The notes beneath the pieces are model-generated. The model was not told where the DNA came from and did not search any database. It saw only the letters and a list, made by a program, of their open reading frames with translations. The translations under genes were made by a program, and so were the position numbers. Shown here piece after piece: positions 50,434-59,498 of a DNA stretch of 64,000 nt. The DNA is from Rhodospirillaceae bacterium (GTDB taxonomy: Bacteria > Pseudomonadota > Alphaproteobacteria > TMED109): the NCBI GenBank assembly GCA_902557845.1, contig CACEBX010000002.1, positions 1 through 64,000 of the forward strand, in the 5' to 3' direction. Numbering within the stretch: the first letter of the stretch is position 1; every line of letters starts with the position of its first letter.

Positions 50434-51756
50434 ATGAATAAAAGTAATTTAGGCCAAAAATTATGGAAAAGAGCCCTTAAAGCAATGCCTGGCGGAAATG
50501 GTCTCCTTTCAAAAAGACCAGATAGGTATTTGCCTGAATATTGGCCTACATATTATTCAAAATGCAAGGGTATAGAAATTATAGACCTTAACGGAAATAA
50601 ATTCATTGATATGGCTCAAATGGCAGTAGGTTCGGCAATTTTAGGATACTCAAATAAAGAATTAGTATCTTCTGTCAATAATACATCATTAAATGGAGTA
50701 AATTGTACTTTAAACTCACCTGAGGAAGTTTATTTATCAGAAAAATTATTAGATTTGAATCCATTTGCTGGAGGCGTTAAGTTTGCTAAAACAGGGGCAG
50801 AAGCAATGAACATTGCTATAAGGATAGCTAGGGCATATGCAAATAAAGATAAAGTAGCATTTTCAGGATATCATGGTTGGAGTGATTGGTATTTAGCTAC
50901 AAATTTGGGAAAGTCTGATAATTTGAAAGGCCATTTGCTTCCAGGACTAAGCACAGATGGGGTTCCTAAAGGTTTAAAAAATACTGTAGTTCCTTTTATT
51001 TATAATGATGTAGATGATTTTAAGAAAGTTTTGATTAATAACCCAGATATTGGAGTTATATGTGTAGAAGGAGCAAGGTTTGATTATCCAAAAGATACTT
51101 TTTTAAAAGCTATTATGGATATAGCAAAAAAAAAAAAAATAATTATAGTTTCAGATGAAATCACCTCTGGATGGAGAGTTACGGATGGGGGAGTTTACAA
51201 AATTAATGGGTTTAAACCAGATATTGTTGTTTATGGAAAAGGCTTAGGTGGTGGTTATGCAATATCTGCTGTAGTTGGTAAAAAAAATATTATGGAAGTT
51301 GCAAACGATACATTTATAAGTTCTACGATGTTTACAGAGAGAGTTGGGTTTAGTGCAGCTTTAAAAACTATAGAAATTATTTGTCGTGATCAAGTATGGG
51401 AACATCTGATTGAAATGGGAACTATTATAGGGGATGCTTGGATGGACCTATCAATAAAACATAATTTAAAATTAAGTATTAATGAATTCAAACCTCTCAT
51501 ATCATTTAAACTAGACTATGGAGAAAAGAATAATTTAATAAATACTCTTTTTATTCAAGAAATGCTTAAAAGAGGCTATATTGCTTCTAATAGTATTTAT
51601 ATTTCTTATGCACATAAAAAAACAATTTTAAGTAAATATATAAAAGCTGTTGATAAAGTATTTGCAATAATGAAAAAAACTATTGAAGAAAATAAACTAG
51701 AAAAAAAACTTAAAGGATCTGTAAGGAGTGATGCATTTGGCAGGCTGACGAAATGA
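50434..51756 (+). CDS. Class III aminotransferase (glutamate-1-semialdehyde aminomutase-like)
   Basis: 440 aa PLP enzyme. GNKFIDMAQMAVGSAILGY, KFAKTGAEAMNIAIRIARA, SGYHGWSDWY, IIVSDEITSGWRV (PLP-binding Asp) and YGKGLGGGYAISAVVG (Schiff-base Lys) show the fold. It differs from true HemL in its insertions and sits within a sugar cassette, so a sugar or small-molecule amination is more likely than tetrapyrrole synthesis. The coding sequence has a run of 14 A at about 51126-51139 (IAKKKKIII), a possible slippage site. It overlaps the next gene as ATGA. Confidence 0.85.
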   Translation: MNKSNLGQKLWKRALKAMPGGNGLLSKRPDRYLPEYWPTYYSKCKGIEIIDLNGNKFIDMAQMAVGSAILGYSNKELVSSVNNTSLNGVNCTLNSPEEVYLSEKLLDLNPFAGGVKFAKTGAEAMNIAIRIARAYANKDKVAFSGYHGWSDWYLATNLGKSDNLKGHLLPGLSTDGVPKGLKNTVVPFIYNDVDDFKKVLINNPDIGVICVEGARFDYPKDTFLKAIMDIAKKKKIIIVSDEITSGWRVTDGGVYKINGFKPDIVVYGKGLGGGYAISAVVGKKNIMEVANDTFISSTMFTERVGFSAALKTIEIICRDQVWEHLIEMGTIIGDAWMDLSIKHNLKLSINEFKPLISFKLDYGEKNNLINTLFIQEMLKRGYIASNSIYISYAHKKTILSKYIKAVDKVFAIMKKTIEENKLEKKLKGSVRSDAFGRLTK

Positions 51757-52502
51757 AGTTATTAATTGTTCAAGCTAGAATGAGTTCAACTAGATTACCT
51801 GGAAAAGTTTTAAAAAAAATATGTGGAAAACCAATACTACTAATTTTATTAGAAAGAGTAATGTTGTCTAAAAATATTGATAAAGTTGTAGTAGCTACCA
51901 CCACTAATACTATTGATAAAAAAATAATAAAGTTTTGCACAGAATATGGGTTTGATTATTTTTGTGGAAGCGAACAAGATGTGCTAAATAGATATTATAA
52001 TTGTGCCAAACATTATAATGCTGAGCTAATTATTAGAATAACTTCAGATTGCCCACTTATAGATCCAATTGTAATTGATAAAACCATAAGTTTGTTTGAG
52101 AAAAATAATGTTGACTATGTTGCCAATACTATCCCTCCAGAAACAAGGAGGTGGCCTGACGGAAGTGATGTTGAAGTATTTTCGTACAAAGGGTTGTGTG
52201 AAGCTGAAAGGAATGCAAAAGGATTAGAACGAGAACACGTTACTTTTTATTTTTGGAAAAGAAAAAATCTTTATAAAACTTTGCAATTAGGAAATAAAAA
52301 TAATTGGGCCAATTATAGGTATACTTTGGACTACAAGGAAGACTTTATTAATTTAAAAAAAATAATTAATATGATGAATGAAAAGAATGTTTTTGGCTAT
52401 ACAGAAGAAATTATTGAAATTATAAAATGTAATTTTAAAGATAATAATTTAGAAAAAAAATTTTCATTTGGTTACGGTTGGAAAAAAAATAAAGCTAGAT
52501 AA
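51753..52502 (+). CDS. SpsF-like cytidylyltransferase
   Basis: 249 aa. The N-terminus LIVQARMSSTRLPGKVLKKI is the signature of SpsF-type CMP-sugar synthetases. FCGSEQDVLNRYY, IIRITSDCPLIDP and REHVTFYFW follow. It would activate the nonulosonate-like acid from the upstream NeuB-like enzyme as a CMP-sugar, though SpsF relatives may use other acids. It begins in the stop of the aminotransferase gene and overlaps the next gene by about 35 bases. Confidence 0.85.
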   Translation: MKLLIVQARMSSTRLPGKVLKKICGKPILLILLERVMLSKNIDKVVVATTTNTIDKKIIKFCTEYGFDYFCGSEQDVLNRYYNCAKHYNAELIIRITSDCPLIDPIVIDKTISLFEKNNVDYVANTIPPETRRWPDGSDVEVFSYKGLCEAERNAKGLEREHVTFYFWKRKNLYKTLQLGNKNNWANYRYTLDYKEDFINLKKIINMMNEKNVFGYTEEIIEIIKCNFKDNNLEKKFSFGYGWKKNKAR

Positions 52503-53544
52503 TAACATAAAATTACTCTTCAGATGTGATGCTGGAACTAAATTAGATTTAGGAACTGGTCATGTGGTTAGAGTTATTAGGCTAATTGAAAAATTATTAA
52601 CACAGCGCTTATTAAAAGAAAAACAAATTTATATCATGTATAGACATGAAAAAGGATTTGAATTAGCTAAATCCTTAATTAATAAATCAAATTATAATTT
52701 TAAAAAAATAGAATTTAAAGCTAATAAAATTAAGGTTGAGGAAGAACTAATATTAAAAAGCAATGCAAATTTAATTGTATTTGACGTATTAGAGGCTAAT
52801 AAAAACCTATTATTAAATTTAAAGAAAGCGAAAAGGTATTTAATTGGTTTTGATGATGTAGGTTTAGGAGCTCGCTATTATGACAACCATATAATTTCTT
52901 TAATTGAACCTAAGGTTCATAATAATAACTCCTATATTGGTTATAAATATCTTAACTTATCAGAGACAATAAAGAAGAAAACATACACGAGAAAAAATGT
53001 TAAAAATATTGTAATCTCAGTTGGAGGAAATGATAAAAGACAATTAGTTAAATTATTAATTTTAGTATTAAAATCTAACTCAAATAAATTAAATTATAGC
53101 TTTATTATAAGTAAGGAAACATACTTAAAAGTTAAAAAAATAAAAACAAAAATATTTAATAATAAAAATTTTATATTTCATGTAAACCCAAAAAATTATT
53201 CAGAAATAGTTGCTAGTGCGGATATAGGAATTGTAAGTGGCGGACTAACTTTATTTGAATTTGCATCAGCAGGAGTCCCAACAATATGTATACCTCAACA
53301 CAAACATCAGCTCATCAACATTGTAAAGTTAGAAAAAAAAAATATAACTATAGGTTTAAAAAATATGGTTAAAGTGGATAAATTAGAAATAAAAAAACAT
53401 ATAGACTATTTAAGATACAATTATATAGCAAGAAAAAAAATGTATAGTAACTCTATAAAGTATATTGATGTAAAAGGTTTAAAAAGAATAAATAAAATAT
53501 TTTATGAGGTTAAAAAAATAGTATTAAAAAACTTTAATAAATAA
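52468..53544 (+). CDS. PseG/SpsG-like sugar-nucleotide hydrolase
   Basis: About 358 aa. LLFRCDAGTKLDLGTGHVVRVIRL in outline holds the PseG motif GxGHxxR (key piece GTGHVVR) with the catalytic His. GGNDKRQLV begins the second domain, with IVSGGLTLFEFASAGVP and CIPQHKHQLIN near the nucleotide site. PseG cleaves UDP from the precursor sugar to give the free aldose used by the synthase, which fits the neighbouring NeuB-like enzyme. The start is uncertain: no ATG fits the N-terminus; TTG at 52468 is the only standard codon and lies inside the preceding gene, while ATA at 52507 would sit at the family N-terminus. Confidence 0.8.
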   Translation: MVTVGKKIKLDNNIKLLFRCDAGTKLDLGTGHVVRVIRLIEKLLTQRLLKEKQIYIMYRHEKGFELAKSLINKSNYNFKKIEFKANKIKVEEELILKSNANLIVFDVLEANKNLLLNLKKAKRYLIGFDDVGLGARYYDNHIISLIEPKVHNNNSYIGYKYLNLSETIKKKTYTRKNVKNIVISVGGNDKRQLVKLLILVLKSNSNKLNYSFIISKETYLKVKKIKTKIFNNKNFIFHVNPKNYSEIVASADIGIVSGGLTLFEFASAGVPTICIPQHKHQLINIVKLEKKNITIGLKNMVKVDKLEIKKHIDYLRYNYIARKKMYSNSIKYIDVKGLKRINKIFYEVKKIVLKNFNK

Positions 53545-53590
53545 AAATAATATTATAATGTAATAAAAATTAGAATTGATAAAAATATAA

Positions 53591-54742
53591 TTGAAAAAGA
53601 ATAAGAGAAAATTTATAACCTTTGGTGCGCCTAGCATTACGAACAATGAACTAGTGAGTATAAGCAGAGTACTTAAAAGTGGATGGCTAGGTACAGGTCC
53701 CAAAGTTACTTTATTTGAAAAAGCATTTAAAAATTACAAACAATCAAAGTTTGCCGTATCATGTTCATCTGCTACGGCTGCTCTTCACTTAAGCTTAATT
53801 AATTGCAAATTAAAACCAGAAGATGAAGTTATTACGACAGCAATGACATTCTGTTCTACTATTAACTCTATTATACATAGTGGAGCAAAACCTATAATTG
53901 TAGATATTGAAGCCTCTACTGGTAATATTGATATAAATCAAATTAAAAGAGTTATTAATAAAAATACAAAAGCAATCATTCCTGTACATTATGCTGGAAG
54001 GCCTTGTAATATGAACCAAATTATAGAAATAGCAAAGAATAGTAATTTGAAAGTTATAGAAGACTGCGCTCATGCCATAGAAACAGAATATAAGGGTAAA
54101 AAAGCAGGCACAATAGGTGACTATGGATGTTTTAGTTTTTATGTAACCAAAAATTTAGCAACAGGAGAAGGAGGTATGATACTTACTAAGTCTAAGCAAG
54201 CAGCAAAAAATCTAAAAATACTATCCCTGCATGGTATGGATAATGATGCTTGGAAAAGATATTCCTCTTTAGGATATAGACACTATAAAGTTATTGCGCC
54301 TGGTTTCAAATATAATATGACTGATATGCAAGCTGTTATTGGCATAGAGCAACTTAAAAGAATACATGTAAATTGGAAGGTAAGAAAAAAAATTTGGAAT
54401 AGTTATTTTGATGAGCTAAGCAAAACTAATTTATTTCTTACCCCTAAGGAAAGTTCTGGAAACAAATTAGGCTATCACTTATTTCCTATCATTCTAAATA
54501 AGAAAATAAGTATTTCGAGAGATGAGATGTTAGTAAAACTTAATAAATCTGGAATAGGTTGTGGTGTTCACTATGAAAGTATTCCTGCACACCCTTTTTA
54601 TAAAAAAAAATATGGCTGGAATTTAAATGACTATCCTATAGCTAAAAATTTTGGAAAAAATGTTTTGTCTCTTCCTATTACTCCTCTTATTAAAGATAAT
54701 GATATAGACTATATTATTGGCACTGTAAAAAAGTATTTATAA
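53591..54742 (+). CDS. DegT/DnrJ/EryC1/StrS sugar aminotransferase
   Basis: 383 aa PLP enzyme. SGWLGTGPKVTLFEKAF, CSSATAALHLSL, IPVHYAGRPCNM, IEDCAHAIETEYKGKKAG and FYVTKNLATGEGG (the internal-aldimine Lys) are all present. It aminates a 4-keto-6-deoxy nucleotide sugar, either the dTDP sugar from RfbB or a UDP sugar on the nonulosonate path. The start is TTG (53591), without a good ribosome-binding site. A TATAAT at 53554-53559 in the 46-base gap could give it a promoter of its own. Confidence 0.9.
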   Translation: MKKNKRKFITFGAPSITNNELVSISRVLKSGWLGTGPKVTLFEKAFKNYKQSKFAVSCSSATAALHLSLINCKLKPEDEVITTAMTFCSTINSIIHSGAKPIIVDIEASTGNIDINQIKRVINKNTKAIIPVHYAGRPCNMNQIIEIAKNSNLKVIEDCAHAIETEYKGKKAGTIGDYGCFSFYVTKNLATGEGGMILTKSKQAAKNLKILSLHGMDNDAWKRYSSLGYRHYKVIAPGFKYNMTDMQAVIGIEQLKRIHVNWKVRKKIWNSYFDELSKTNLFLTPKESSGNKLGYHLFPIILNKKISISRDEMLVKLNKSGIGCGVHYESIPAHPFYKKKYGWNLNDYPIAKNFGKNVLSLPITPLIKDNDIDYIIGTVKKYL

Positions 54743-54784
54743 TGAAAGATTATCTTAATATGTTTAAACTAGAAAAATAACTAA

Positions 54785-55540
54785 ATGATAATTAGAAAAT
54801 TAGATTTTAAATTTGATTTATATGGATATAAATCTCTATTATGTTTTTTAAAAAAAGAAAAATTTAAGTTTAAATTCTTTTGGGAAAGTCTGTACAAAGG
54901 AAAAAATATTATTATGAGGCATGATGTTGACTTTTGCCCATTAAGAGCTTTAAAAATAGCGGAAGTTGAAGAAAAATATAAAGTAAAATCTACATATTTT
55001 TTTTTGGTAAATACAAATCTATACAATATTTATTCTGATTTAAATAAAGATGTCCTAAAAGAAATTTTAAAGAAAGGTCATAAAATAGGTCTTCATTTTG
55101 ATGCTTCTTTATATAAAAAAGAAAATGAACTTCACCAAGCCTGTTTATTAGAACTTAAAATATTAGAAAATTTAATAAAAAAGAAAGTTCAAATAATAAG
55201 TTTTCATAGACCTAGTATGGAAAAGCTCTCATTAAATAAAAAAATAGCTAATATAGAACATACCTATATGGAAAAATATACAAAAAGAATTGATTATTGT
55301 TCAGACTCTCAAGGTGCTTGGCGCTTTTCAAATCCAAAAAGCTTAATAGAAAAAAACAATTCAAAAAAGAATTATTGTTTGCACTTATTAACCCATCCAA
55401 TATGGTGGACAACACCATCTAACCTTAGTCCAGCTAAAAAAATAGAATACCATATTAATAATTACTTAGAAAAATATAAAAAGCTTGCAGCTAAAAATTG
55501 CAAACCTTATTCAAAACACTTAAGAACATTGAAAAAATAA
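54785..55540 (+). CDS. Polysaccharide deacetylase-like protein
   Basis: 251 aa. NodB-type landmarks: IIMRHDVDFCPLRAL (metal-binding Asp-His region, about 40), KSTYFFLVN, KGHKIGLHFDASLY (His pair) and IISFHRPS. No signal peptide is visible, so it appears cytoplasmic. It may de-N-acetylate a lipid-linked or nucleotide-linked sugar before other acyl groups are added. It ends the rightward operon that begins at rfbB. The substrate is unknown. Confidence 0.75.
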   Translation: MIIRKLDFKFDLYGYKSLLCFLKKEKFKFKFFWESLYKGKNIIMRHDVDFCPLRALKIAEVEEKYKVKSTYFFLVNTNLYNIYSDLNKDVLKEILKKGHKIGLHFDASLYKKENELHQACLLELKILENLIKKKVQIISFHRPSMEKLSLNKKIANIEHTYMEKYTKRIDYCSDSQGAWRFSNPKSLIEKNNSKKNYCLHLLTHPIWWTTPSNLSPAKKIEYHINNYLEKYKKLAAKNCKPYSKHLRTLKK

Positions 55541-55590
55541 ATGCATTGAATTTATTTTTATTTACTTGGTAAAAGTTTTATTAGTTTCAG

Positions 55591-56193
55591 TTAATTTTTA
55601 ATGCATTCGCCGGCCTTAACTAAACTATTATCAGGAATAATACTTCCTGGTAATATTGTAGACCCTGCTCCAATTAAAGAATTTTTTCCAATTTTTACCC
55701 CTCCACATACAGTAGCACCTGGCGCTATATGACAATTATCATTTATGTCACAATCGTGATCAATTGAAGCATTGGTATTTATTATAGTATTCCTTCCTAT
55801 TACAGATGAGTTTTGTACTATTGCACCAGCCATAATTTGTGCTCCTTCTAATATTAATGAGCTTTTTGAAACAAAAGAGAATTTATGTATGATAGTTAGA
55901 AATGAAAAGCCTTTTTTTTTAAATTTATCATAAACCTGCTTCCTTTTATTAGGTTTCACACTTATCATACCTAGTCCATTACACAAAATAAACTTTTCTT
56001 CAGGATAGTTTTTAATTAAAAGATCATTTTCTCCAATTAGCTTTAGTGGGTAAAAGAATTCATTTAATTTTTTTTTAATATCCATAATTGCTATAACATT
56101 TAAAGTACTTTTAGACAGAGTGTCATATACTACTTTAGCATGACCTCCAGATCCTATAATTATAACTTTTTTTCTTTTATTATCTAATCTCAT
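55591..56193 (-). CDS. NeuD/PglD-type sugar O/N-acyltransferase
   Basis: 200 aa. N-terminal Rossmann-like segment KKVIIIGSGGHAKVVYDTL binds the sugar nucleotide. The C-terminal left-handed beta-helix of hexapeptide repeats (about 100-200) includes NASIDHDCDI with the probable catalytic His, and the acetyl-CoA site GKNSLIGAGSTILPGS. Relatives acetylate UDP-4-amino sugars (PglD) or sialic acid (NeuD). It overlaps the methyltransferase gene by four bases. Confidence 0.88.
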   Translation of the reverse strand: MRLDNKRKKVIIIGSGGHAKVVYDTLSKSTLNVIAIMDIKKKLNEFFYPLKLIGENDLLIKNYPEEKFILCNGLGMISVKPNKRKQVYDKFKKKGFSFLTIIHKFSFVSKSSLILEGAQIMAGAIVQNSSVIGRNTIINTNASIDHDCDINDNCHIAPGATVCGGVKIGKNSLIGAGSTILPGSIIPDNSLVKAGECIKN

Positions 56194-57083
56194 TTGATAT
56201 TTTTTTTAATAAATATTTCTAGCATAAAAAATTTAGAGAAAAATTTTGCCAAGACATTACCAATGATTGGGAAAGTAAATATTTTTTGAAAAAGTAATCT
56301 AATAAATAAAGTAATCCCTTTTAATTCTGTATTATCTGATTTAATTGAAAGTCTTTTATAGGTAACATCATTAACTAAAAGGTTATTTTTTTTTATTTTA
56401 TTTTTTAAGGACCATGGCCAATCTAAAAAGAGATGGCTGTTAATAAACTCTCTTTTCTTAAGGTTATTCTTGAAGAATAATTTGTAAAAACTTTTTGGCA
56501 ACCAATGTATAAGCCACACTTTGGTATGTGCTTCATAAGGAACAAGCCTATGTGGAACTTGATGGTATATAACACCAAAATCTTTAATCACTCTCTTTTC
56601 CTCTAATATAAAATCTATTTTTTTTGAAGGCTCTAAGTGTTCAATTACCTGCTGGGAGAAAACTAAATCAAAAGTTTCATTCTTGAAAGGCAGTTTATAC
56701 CCATTATATATTTTTACTCTATTAAGAGTACTGTCTTTAAAAATCAGCTGAAAGAACTTATTTAAATTTCTTACGGCTTTTACCACATCTGGGTTTTTAT
56801 CAAAATTTACAGTTACACCCCAAATATCCTTAAAATCTTTAAGAGCTAAGAAACAAAGAGTTGCGCCTCCACCACAACCATGATCTAAAAGCTTAATATT
56901 TTTATTTTTACAACTAGGTAATAAGTTCTTAAAGTTCATAAATTCTCCCAAGTGATACGGGTTTAGATTTTTAACTCTTTTGTCATTTTTGAGCTGCATC
57001 CATAATTTCAATTTTTTTGAGTCAGAAGTTTCATCATGAACCATTTTTTTTATATGATGCAGAAAATAATTCCAATCATTCAT
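56190..57083 (-). CDS. Class I SAM-dependent methyltransferase
   Basis: 297 aa. Motif I KLLDHGCGGGATLCFL (about 60) and the post-motif FDLVFSQQVIEHLEPSKK (about 135) mark a Rossmann-fold methyltransferase. The C-terminal 60 residues are hydrophobic and basic and may touch the membrane. In context it probably O-methylates a glycan residue. A Shine-Dalgarno (AGGA) lies about eight bases before the ATG. A dyad ATACTTTATAAGTAT (57119-57133) lies upstream. Confidence 0.82.
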   Translation of the reverse strand: MNDWNYFLHHIKKMVHDETSDSKKLKLWMQLKNDKRVKNLNPYHLGEFMNFKNLLPSCKNKNIKLLDHGCGGGATLCFLALKDFKDIWGVTVNFDKNPDVVKAVRNLNKFFQLIFKDSTLNRVKIYNGYKLPFKNETFDLVFSQQVIEHLEPSKKIDFILEEKRVIKDFGVIYHQVPHRLVPYEAHTKVWLIHWLPKSFYKLFFKNNLKKREFINSHLFLDWPWSLKNKIKKNNLLVNDVTYKRLSIKSDNTELKGITLFIRLLFQKIFTFPIIGNVLAKFFSKFFMLEIFIKKNIK

Positions 57084-57171
57084 TATTTTTTCCTGTGTTG
57101 TTGCATGCTATTTTAATCATACTTTATAAGTATATACCTTTAATTAAAATAATTTTATAAATTAATAGAGA

Positions 57172-58266
57172 TTATTTTCTTTCTAAAAATTTTTTCAACT
57201 CAAAAACTAAACTATTATCTTTTATTTTAGCATTGAGTAAGTTTAGAATAAATGTTTTTTTTATTAAGGTTCTACATCTTAAAAAACCATTTTTAATAAG
57301 AATAGAACTATTGGTTTTTTTTATTTCATAAGCATCCTCCCACAATGTTACTACAGAAATATTATTTGCCACACCCCATTTAAAAACAAAACCTAGCAGT
57401 TCATTAAAAATAGATTTATTTAAATATAGAATATCCTTTATTTCAACGTTTTTAAAATTTTTTTCGTTAATTTTATTAAATACAACATATCCGACAAGTT
57501 TTTCTTCTTTATAATATCCATAGATTAAATATTTAAAATATGGGTTTTTTAAATATCTCCAGCTTAAGTATTTTTCATTTCTATTAATCATTAAGTAATG
57601 ACTTGGTGCACTTTTCTTTATGATTAAAAATAATTTTTTAATATCCTCAAATTGTTCTTGTTTCATCAAAACAATATTATTTTTTTTTCTTACAAAGAAA
57701 AATAGGAGAGGCTTAATTATGAGCTGCTTCCAAAAAAAGTTAAGAACTTTTAAAAATACTTTCTTAAAAAAACTAGTTTTATTATTTTTTTTATAAAAGT
57801 GATAATCATATCTCAAAATTAAACTACTAGTATATAAGTTAATTTTTTTTACAGAATAACCACCATATAAATAAGACTTGTGGCCTAGTTTATTTGGAAA
57901 ACCATATGCAAGAAAAACTTTTTCTTTTTTCATAGTCTTTATAGCACTTTTTACTACTTCTCTAAAGACTCTTTGGTTTGTCCCGGTTATTTTTCTTATA
58001 AGTTCTAGATTTGCATAAGATCCTTCTGACTTTGCTACTAGAACTTTTTTATTATTAATAATAAACTGGCTTACTATAAAGGAATTATGTGCTACGTAAG
58101 TCCCATTAATTTCTGCTATAAAACTGTAACCAGCTTTATTACTATGCAAATACTCCCAATTCCATTTTTTGACATTTAAATCCGGCAATGCTGCCTTTAC
58201 TATTTCAAATTGCTTTTTACTTATTTTTTTTAAATTAACTTTTTTGATAATTAGTTTATTTTTCAT
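57172..58266 (-). CDS. GNAT-family acetyltransferase
   Basis: 364 aa. KKWNWEYLHSNKAGYSFIAE, KSEGSYANLELIRK and AYGFPNKLGHKSYLYGGY in the first half, then WRYLKNPYFKYLIYGYYKEE and a second GNAT-like half, match the double-GNAT proteins common in surface glycan loci. It is the last gene of the leftward trio with the asparagine-synthetase-like and ceramidase-fold genes, overlapping the latter by four bases. The acyl donor and acceptor are unknown. Confidence 0.7.
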   Translation of the reverse strand: MKNKLIIKKVNLKKISKKQFEIVKAALPDLNVKKWNWEYLHSNKAGYSFIAEINGTYVAHNSFIVSQFIINNKKVLVAKSEGSYANLELIRKITGTNQRVFREVVKSAIKTMKKEKVFLAYGFPNKLGHKSYLYGGYSVKKINLYTSSLILRYDYHFYKKNNKTSFFKKVFLKVLNFFWKQLIIKPLLFFFVRKKNNIVLMKQEQFEDIKKLFLIIKKSAPSHYLMINRNEKYLSWRYLKNPYFKYLIYGYYKEEKLVGYVVFNKINEKNFKNVEIKDILYLNKSIFNELLGFVFKWGVANNISVVTLWEDAYEIKKTNSSILIKNGFLRCRTLIKKTFILNLLNAKIKDNSLVFELKKFLERK

Positions 58267-59498
58267 TGACTACAATAAAGGTCTAGCACTTTATTTATGC
58301 TTTTTCTAATTGCTTCTTCATTCTCTTTTGAAATTCTACTACTGATGTTAAAGTTTACTCTGCTTTTATCTACCTCATAACCACCTTTCATTATATCATC
58401 ATTAGTAGGCAAATACCCTATCATTCCATTGGAATACCCTACACATACAATAGTAGTATTATTATATTTACTAATATTATAACCGGATAATATTTCACCA
58501 TTTAAGAAAATAATAATAAGTTTGCCCCAATTCCAAACTAGAATATTTAGTTTTTTATCAAAAATAGTTCCGTCTTCTAACTTAAGATTGTAGTTAACCT
58601 GACAAGAATCTTTAATATTATCAATAAAAAAAACATACTTTTCCTTTTCTGCATTTATTACTGACCTGACTATTGAGTTGCTAATCTTATTTGCATCACT
58701 ATGATTTGGCTTTCTAAACCTTTTTCCCACCAAAAATGTAATAATATAATCTTTAATAGTCTTGTTTTTTTTTATCATCCTTGGTCTGATATCTCCGCAA
58801 AAGCCCTGTAAGAAAAATATCATATTGCTTCTATTTTTTAGATTTTTTTTAATTTTTCCAATATAGTCAGCCCCTATTACATTTTTAGGCGCTGATACAG
58901 GATGACAATTTACTTTGATAATTGACCCTTCAATTTTTCTAGTTTTTTTATTTATTAGATCTATTAAATCAATACTTCCATCAATTTTCTTACTAAAATT
59001 AGGCAAATTTTGCATACTATATTTAAACCCTTTTTTAAAGTTTAATGCTGACTTTCTTCTGTTTATGGAAAACTCATGATTAAAAAGCCTTTTGAATCCC
59101 ATAATAATATTTTTCTTTGGTTTCTGTATCGCAGTAGCATAGCATTTCAATAATGAAGTAATTATATAATTATCAAATTCTTCAGAATATAATGGAAATT
59201 TAATCGTACTCTCAGGGTTCGGTGTTCCATGTGTATGGCTCGCAGATAACACTATTTTTTCTATATCTAGATTTTGTTCTTTCGCAATATATTCTCTTAC
59301 TAACTTAACACATTTATCTGAAAACCAAATGATATCAGAAGTAATTAAAATATTCTGTATAGAGTTTTTTATTTTTAGTATTAGCACACTACAATAACAA
59401 TGCTCTGATATGCTTGTCTGAATATTGTATTTAAAAAAGTTTTTTATATTAATTTTTTTATTATGTGACTGTATATACAAAAGACTCTTAGTATTCAT
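58263..59498 (-). CDS. Neutral/alkaline ceramidase-fold protein, catalytically divergent
   Basis: 411 aa. Family landmarks are present: SASHTHGTPNPES (His88, His90), NCHPVSAPKN (His199), LNGEILSGYN (Glu) and GYSNGMIGYLPT with GGYE (Tyr region), which would hold the zinc as in neutral ceramidases. The GDVSPN box that carries the ceramidase nucleophile Ser reads GDIRPR (about 235-240), with Arg in place of Ser. No signal peptide or transmembrane helix is visible, unlike secreted ceramidases. I take it as a cytoplasmic zinc protein of unknown reaction, perhaps on an amide in glycan synthesis. It overlaps both neighbours by four bases. Confidence 0.75.
   Translation of the reverse strand: MNTKSLLYIQSHNKKINIKNFFKYNIQTSISEHCYCSVLILKIKNSIQNILITSDIIWFSDKCVKLVREYIAKEQNLDIEKIVLSASHTHGTPNPESTIKFPLYSEEFDNYIITSLLKCYATAIQKPKKNIIMGFKRLFNHEFSINRRKSALNFKKGFKYSMQNLPNFSKKIDGSIDLIDLINKKTRKIEGSIIKVNCHPVSAPKNVIGADYIGKIKKNLKNRSNMIFFLQGFCGDIRPRMIKKNKTIKDYIITFLVGKRFRKPNHSDANKISNSIVRSVINAEKEKYVFFIDNIKDSCQVNYNLKLEDGTIFDKKLNILVWNWGKLIIIFLNGEILSGYNISKYNNTTIVCVGYSNGMIGYLPTNDDIMKGGYEVDKSRVNFNISSRISKENEEAIRKSINKVLDLYCSQ

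Noticed and set aside
58263-59498. True secreted ceramidase
   Set aside because: No signal peptide, and the nucleophile Ser position holds Arg.
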